A DNA stretch of 64,000 nt, from positions 42,196 to 106,195 of the forward strand of contig JAKSKR010000006.1 of NCBI GenBank assembly GCA_024401645.1. The letters run 5' to 3'. The first letter of the stretch is position 1. Each line of letters starts with the position of its first letter. Below, piece after piece: positions 62,654 to 64,000 of this stretch. Both the position numbers and the translations under genes were made by a program. This DNA comes from Paludibacteraceae bacterium (GTDB taxonomy: Bacteria; Bacteroidota; Bacteroidia; Bacteroidales; Paludibacteraceae). The notes beneath the pieces are model-generated. The model did not search any database and was not told where the DNA came from. It was given only the letters and a program-made list of their open reading frames with translations.

Positions 62654-62902
62654 ATGAATATAAGTGCGACTAAAAAAGTAACATCGATAAGACTTAGCGA
62701 AGAATTGTTAAACTTGTTGAAAGAAAAGGCTACGGCAGCAAATCGTAGTCTTAGTAATTATATTGAATATTTGCTTAAACAATCGGTTGAGGAAGAAAAT
62801 GTATGGACTGTTATCGAAGAATCTGAAAAACAGATAAAAGAAGGAAATTGTACTACCGTTACATCTAAAGAAGAACAGGACGCATTTCTCGATAGTCTAT
62901 GA
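62654..62902 (+). CDS. Antitoxin of a YoeB-type TA pair
   Basis: The 82-residue protein has a ribbon-helix-helix-like N-terminus (VTSIRLSEELLNLLKEKATA) and an acidic tail. Its stop codon overlaps the toxin ATG by 4 bases (ATGA). It is homologous to the antitoxin at 56082-56321, although the toxins belong to different families. The start at 62654 (MNISATKKV) fits the promoter. Confidence 0.83.
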   Translation: MNISATKKVTSIRLSEELLNLLKEKATAANRSLSNYIEYLLKQSVEEENVWTVIEESEKQIKEGNCTTVTSKEEQDAFLDSL

Positions 62903-63174
62903 GTTGCAGTCTCAAGTATTCGGAAAGGGCTAAATCTGATCTCGCCTTTCTGAAACGCAATGATCCTAACAGTTTCAAAAAAGCTGTTAAGCTATTAGAT
63001 GAAATAATGGACCATCCCAAAACAGGGACTGGTAAAGTGGAGAATCTTAAGGGTGCTAATGGAGAGTATTGGTCAAGACGCATCAATCAGAAAGATCGCC
63101 TGATATACACTATTTACGAAATGGTCGTTGAAGTTCACATTGTTTCGGCCAGAGGTCATTATTCCGACAAGTAA
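62899..63174 (+). CDS. YoeB/Txe-type mRNA interferase toxin
   Basis: The 91-residue toxin has the YoeB core WSRRINQKDRLIYTIY and the C-terminal SARGHY. Glu49, Arg67 and His87 correspond to the catalytic residues of E. coli YoeB. It should cleave ribosome-bound mRNA. The gene is complete. Its stop codon is followed at once by the 39-base junction at 63175. Confidence 0.88.
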   Translation: MSCSLKYSERAKSDLAFLKRNDPNSFKKAVKLLDEIMDHPKTGTGKVENLKGANGEYWSRRINQKDRLIYTIYEMVVEVHIVSARGHYSDK

Positions 63175-63597
63175 AACCTCGAAAGAAAAGCGGACCACAA
63201 AATCTCAAATTGTATAGACCTCCAGATGGAAATCACACCAGTCCCCTTTGAAAAGTTATCGGAACAACGTAAGGGAGAGTCGAGTGCCGAGATTCGCGAA
63301 CGTGTAGTCAAGGCCCGACTCATCCAGCAAGAAAGATATAAAGACGAGGAGCACATACACTGCAACGCGCAGATGAACAGCCGCCTCTTGCAGAAATATG
63401 CCCAGTTAGATAAGGAATGTAATGATACTCTCTGCACCGCCATGGAGCGTTTCAGCTTGTCGGCCCGTGCCTACGACCGCATCCTGAAAGTAGCCCGCAC
63501 CATTGCCGACCTCGATGGGGCAGAGAATATCCAGTTCCCACACATCAGCGAGGCCATCGGCTACCGAAATTTGGACCGAGAAGGGTGGGGGACGTAA
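63175..63597 (+). repeat. 39-base junction plus full 384-base comM 3' end
   Basis: The junction is 63175-63213 and the comM-like part 63214-63597, again 384 bases with no indel, in frame to the same stop. It differs from comM and from the copy at 62145 at scattered, mostly synonymous sites. Confidence 0.93.
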
Positions 63598-63604
63598 AGA
63601 AACA

Positions 63605-63670
63605 GCGTCTTGGTGACTGGAACCTTGAACCCGCACCAGGGGTGTGGATCAAGAGTGTCAGTCCCCTTGG
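63605..63670. repeat. REP-like palindrome after the last comM tail
   Basis: GCGTCTTGGTGACTGGAACC and the following CTTGAACC...GGATCAAG and AGTCCCC segments match the REP at 53438-53507 in the same orientation and at nearly the same distance from the comM stop. It is probably a trace of RAYT activity. Confidence 0.8.
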
Positions 63671-63772
63671 CTCGTCGGAGATTGGACGTAATTAACACCT
63701 TTGACCATATTTTTTTTCGACTGTTTGTGATAAAAAGGAGAAATTAGTTATTTTCGTAAAAAAAAATGTGAT

Positions 63773-63925
63773 ATGTACATAAATGAGTTTCATAAACAAA
63801 CAGTTGAACGATGCTTGCAAAGAATTGCCAAATTGAAGTCTATGCCAGTAAACTGCGAAGAAGAAGCGAAGAAAATTGCCGCAATGCACAAGGAGATAGA
63901 ACGCCTTTATCCGAATTCAAAGTAA
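63773..63925 (+). CDS. Hypothetical 50-residue protein
   Basis: A short frame encodes a charged helical peptide (MYINEFHKQTVERCLQRIAK at its start, ending LYPNSK). It is preceded by an A-rich leader and a weak TATTTTCG -7 element (63749-63756), and followed by a terminator. I recognise no family. It is the first possible gene of the next module. Confidence 0.45.
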   Translation: MYINEFHKQTVERCLQRIAKLKSMPVNCEEEAKKIAAMHKEIERLYPNSK

Positions 63926-63946
63926 CTGACATCGTGAATACAACTG

Positions 63947-63978
63947 GAGGGTGTATCAAAATTGATATGCCCTCTTTT
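63947..63978 (+). terminator. Intrinsic terminator after the 50-residue ORF
   Basis: GAGGGTGTATCA pairs with TGATATGCCCTC (with G-U pairs) around a four-base loop, followed by TTTT. Confidence 0.6.
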
Positions 63979-64000
63979 CGTATGCAAATAAATGTAAAAA

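Larger units (their letters stand above)
53422..63597 (+). mobile_element. Array of cargo modules delimited by copies of the comM 3' end
   Basis: Four further copies of the comM 3' end follow the intact gene: 54391-54460 (70 bases), 60314-60532 (219 bases), 62145-62528 and 63214-63597 (both the full 384 bases, without indels). The last three carry the same-length 39-base left junction. Cargo between them is a RAYT transposase, a YafQ-type TA pair with inserted genes, a DUF4143 ATPase and a YoeB-type TA pair. The TA, ATPase and RAYT genes all run with comM. No integrase is visible. I infer successive integration at comM with displacement of its tail; gene conversion or tandem recombination are alternatives. 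Confidence 0.55.

Noticed and set aside
1..64000. tRNA or rRNA genes as integration sites
   Set aside because: None was recognised; the mobile array is anchored on the protein gene comM instead.

Overview
The window reads as a chromosome segment from a Bacteroidales bacterium, most likely Prevotellaceae. The evidence is TAnnTTTG-type promoter elements, surface lipoproteins with an acidic run after the lipobox cysteine, type IX secretion-style tails, a Fib_succ_major (FISUMP) paralog pair, a TonB receptor, and the protein similarity of the housekeeping genes. I cannot name the species from sequence alone. No rRNA, tRNA or CRISPR array was seen.

Bases 1-13 kb hold housekeeping genes: a GH94 phosphorylase, recA, an Rpn/PDDEXK nuclease with a tandem heptad repeat, sufS-sufE, folK, purE, purD, two membrane proteins and the NAD-salvage pair pncA-pncB. 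From 13 to 20 kb lie cell-surface genes: a patatin/Omp85 (type Vd) protein, a beta-helix lipoprotein behind an intrinsic-terminator hairpin, a pectate lyase and a protein with a sorting-domain-like tail. From 27.4 down to 20.5 kb on the minus strand is a seven-gene operon: ECF S-component, TatA, TatC, a NapH/NapG-like membrane ferredoxin fusion, a Tat-exported Fe-S aldo/keto reductase lipoprotein, DUF1893, and a TonB receptor. It looks like an envelope redox/uptake pathway that carries its own minimal Tat exporter. From 27.8 to 42 kb are a kinase-AAA fusion, a broken PIN toxin module, a His/Cys-rich secreted protein, an ABC exporter, a HAD phosphatase, Trk potassium uptake, and a caspase/WG-repeat + CHASE2 + glycosyltransferase cluster. 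From 43 to 51.8 kb are sufBCD, asd, HU, ung, a binding lipoprotein, ppnP and a glycerate-kinase-like gene.

The most unusual part is 51.9-63.6 kb. An intact comM/yifB gene is followed by an array in which its own 3' end recurs. Two later copies keep all 384 bases from ATAGACCTCC to the stop codon, one keeps 219 bases and one keeps 70. The three longer copies share an identical-length 39-base left junction absent from comM. In two cases this junction starts at the first base after a toxin stop codon. Small cargo lies between the copies: a RAYT transposase with REP hairpins, a YafQ-type TA pair (its toxin split by a 3.65-kb insertion carrying secreted proteins and a Fic enzyme), a DUF4143 ATPase, and a YoeB-type TA pair. 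The tails differ from comM mostly at synonymous positions, so they look like captured alleles rather than decayed copies. I interpret the region as a cassette-like accretion locus at comM, mobilised by an enzyme not encoded intact in the window. A frameshifted serine-recombinase tail next to a 42-base perfect palindrome is the only recombinase trace besides the RAYT.
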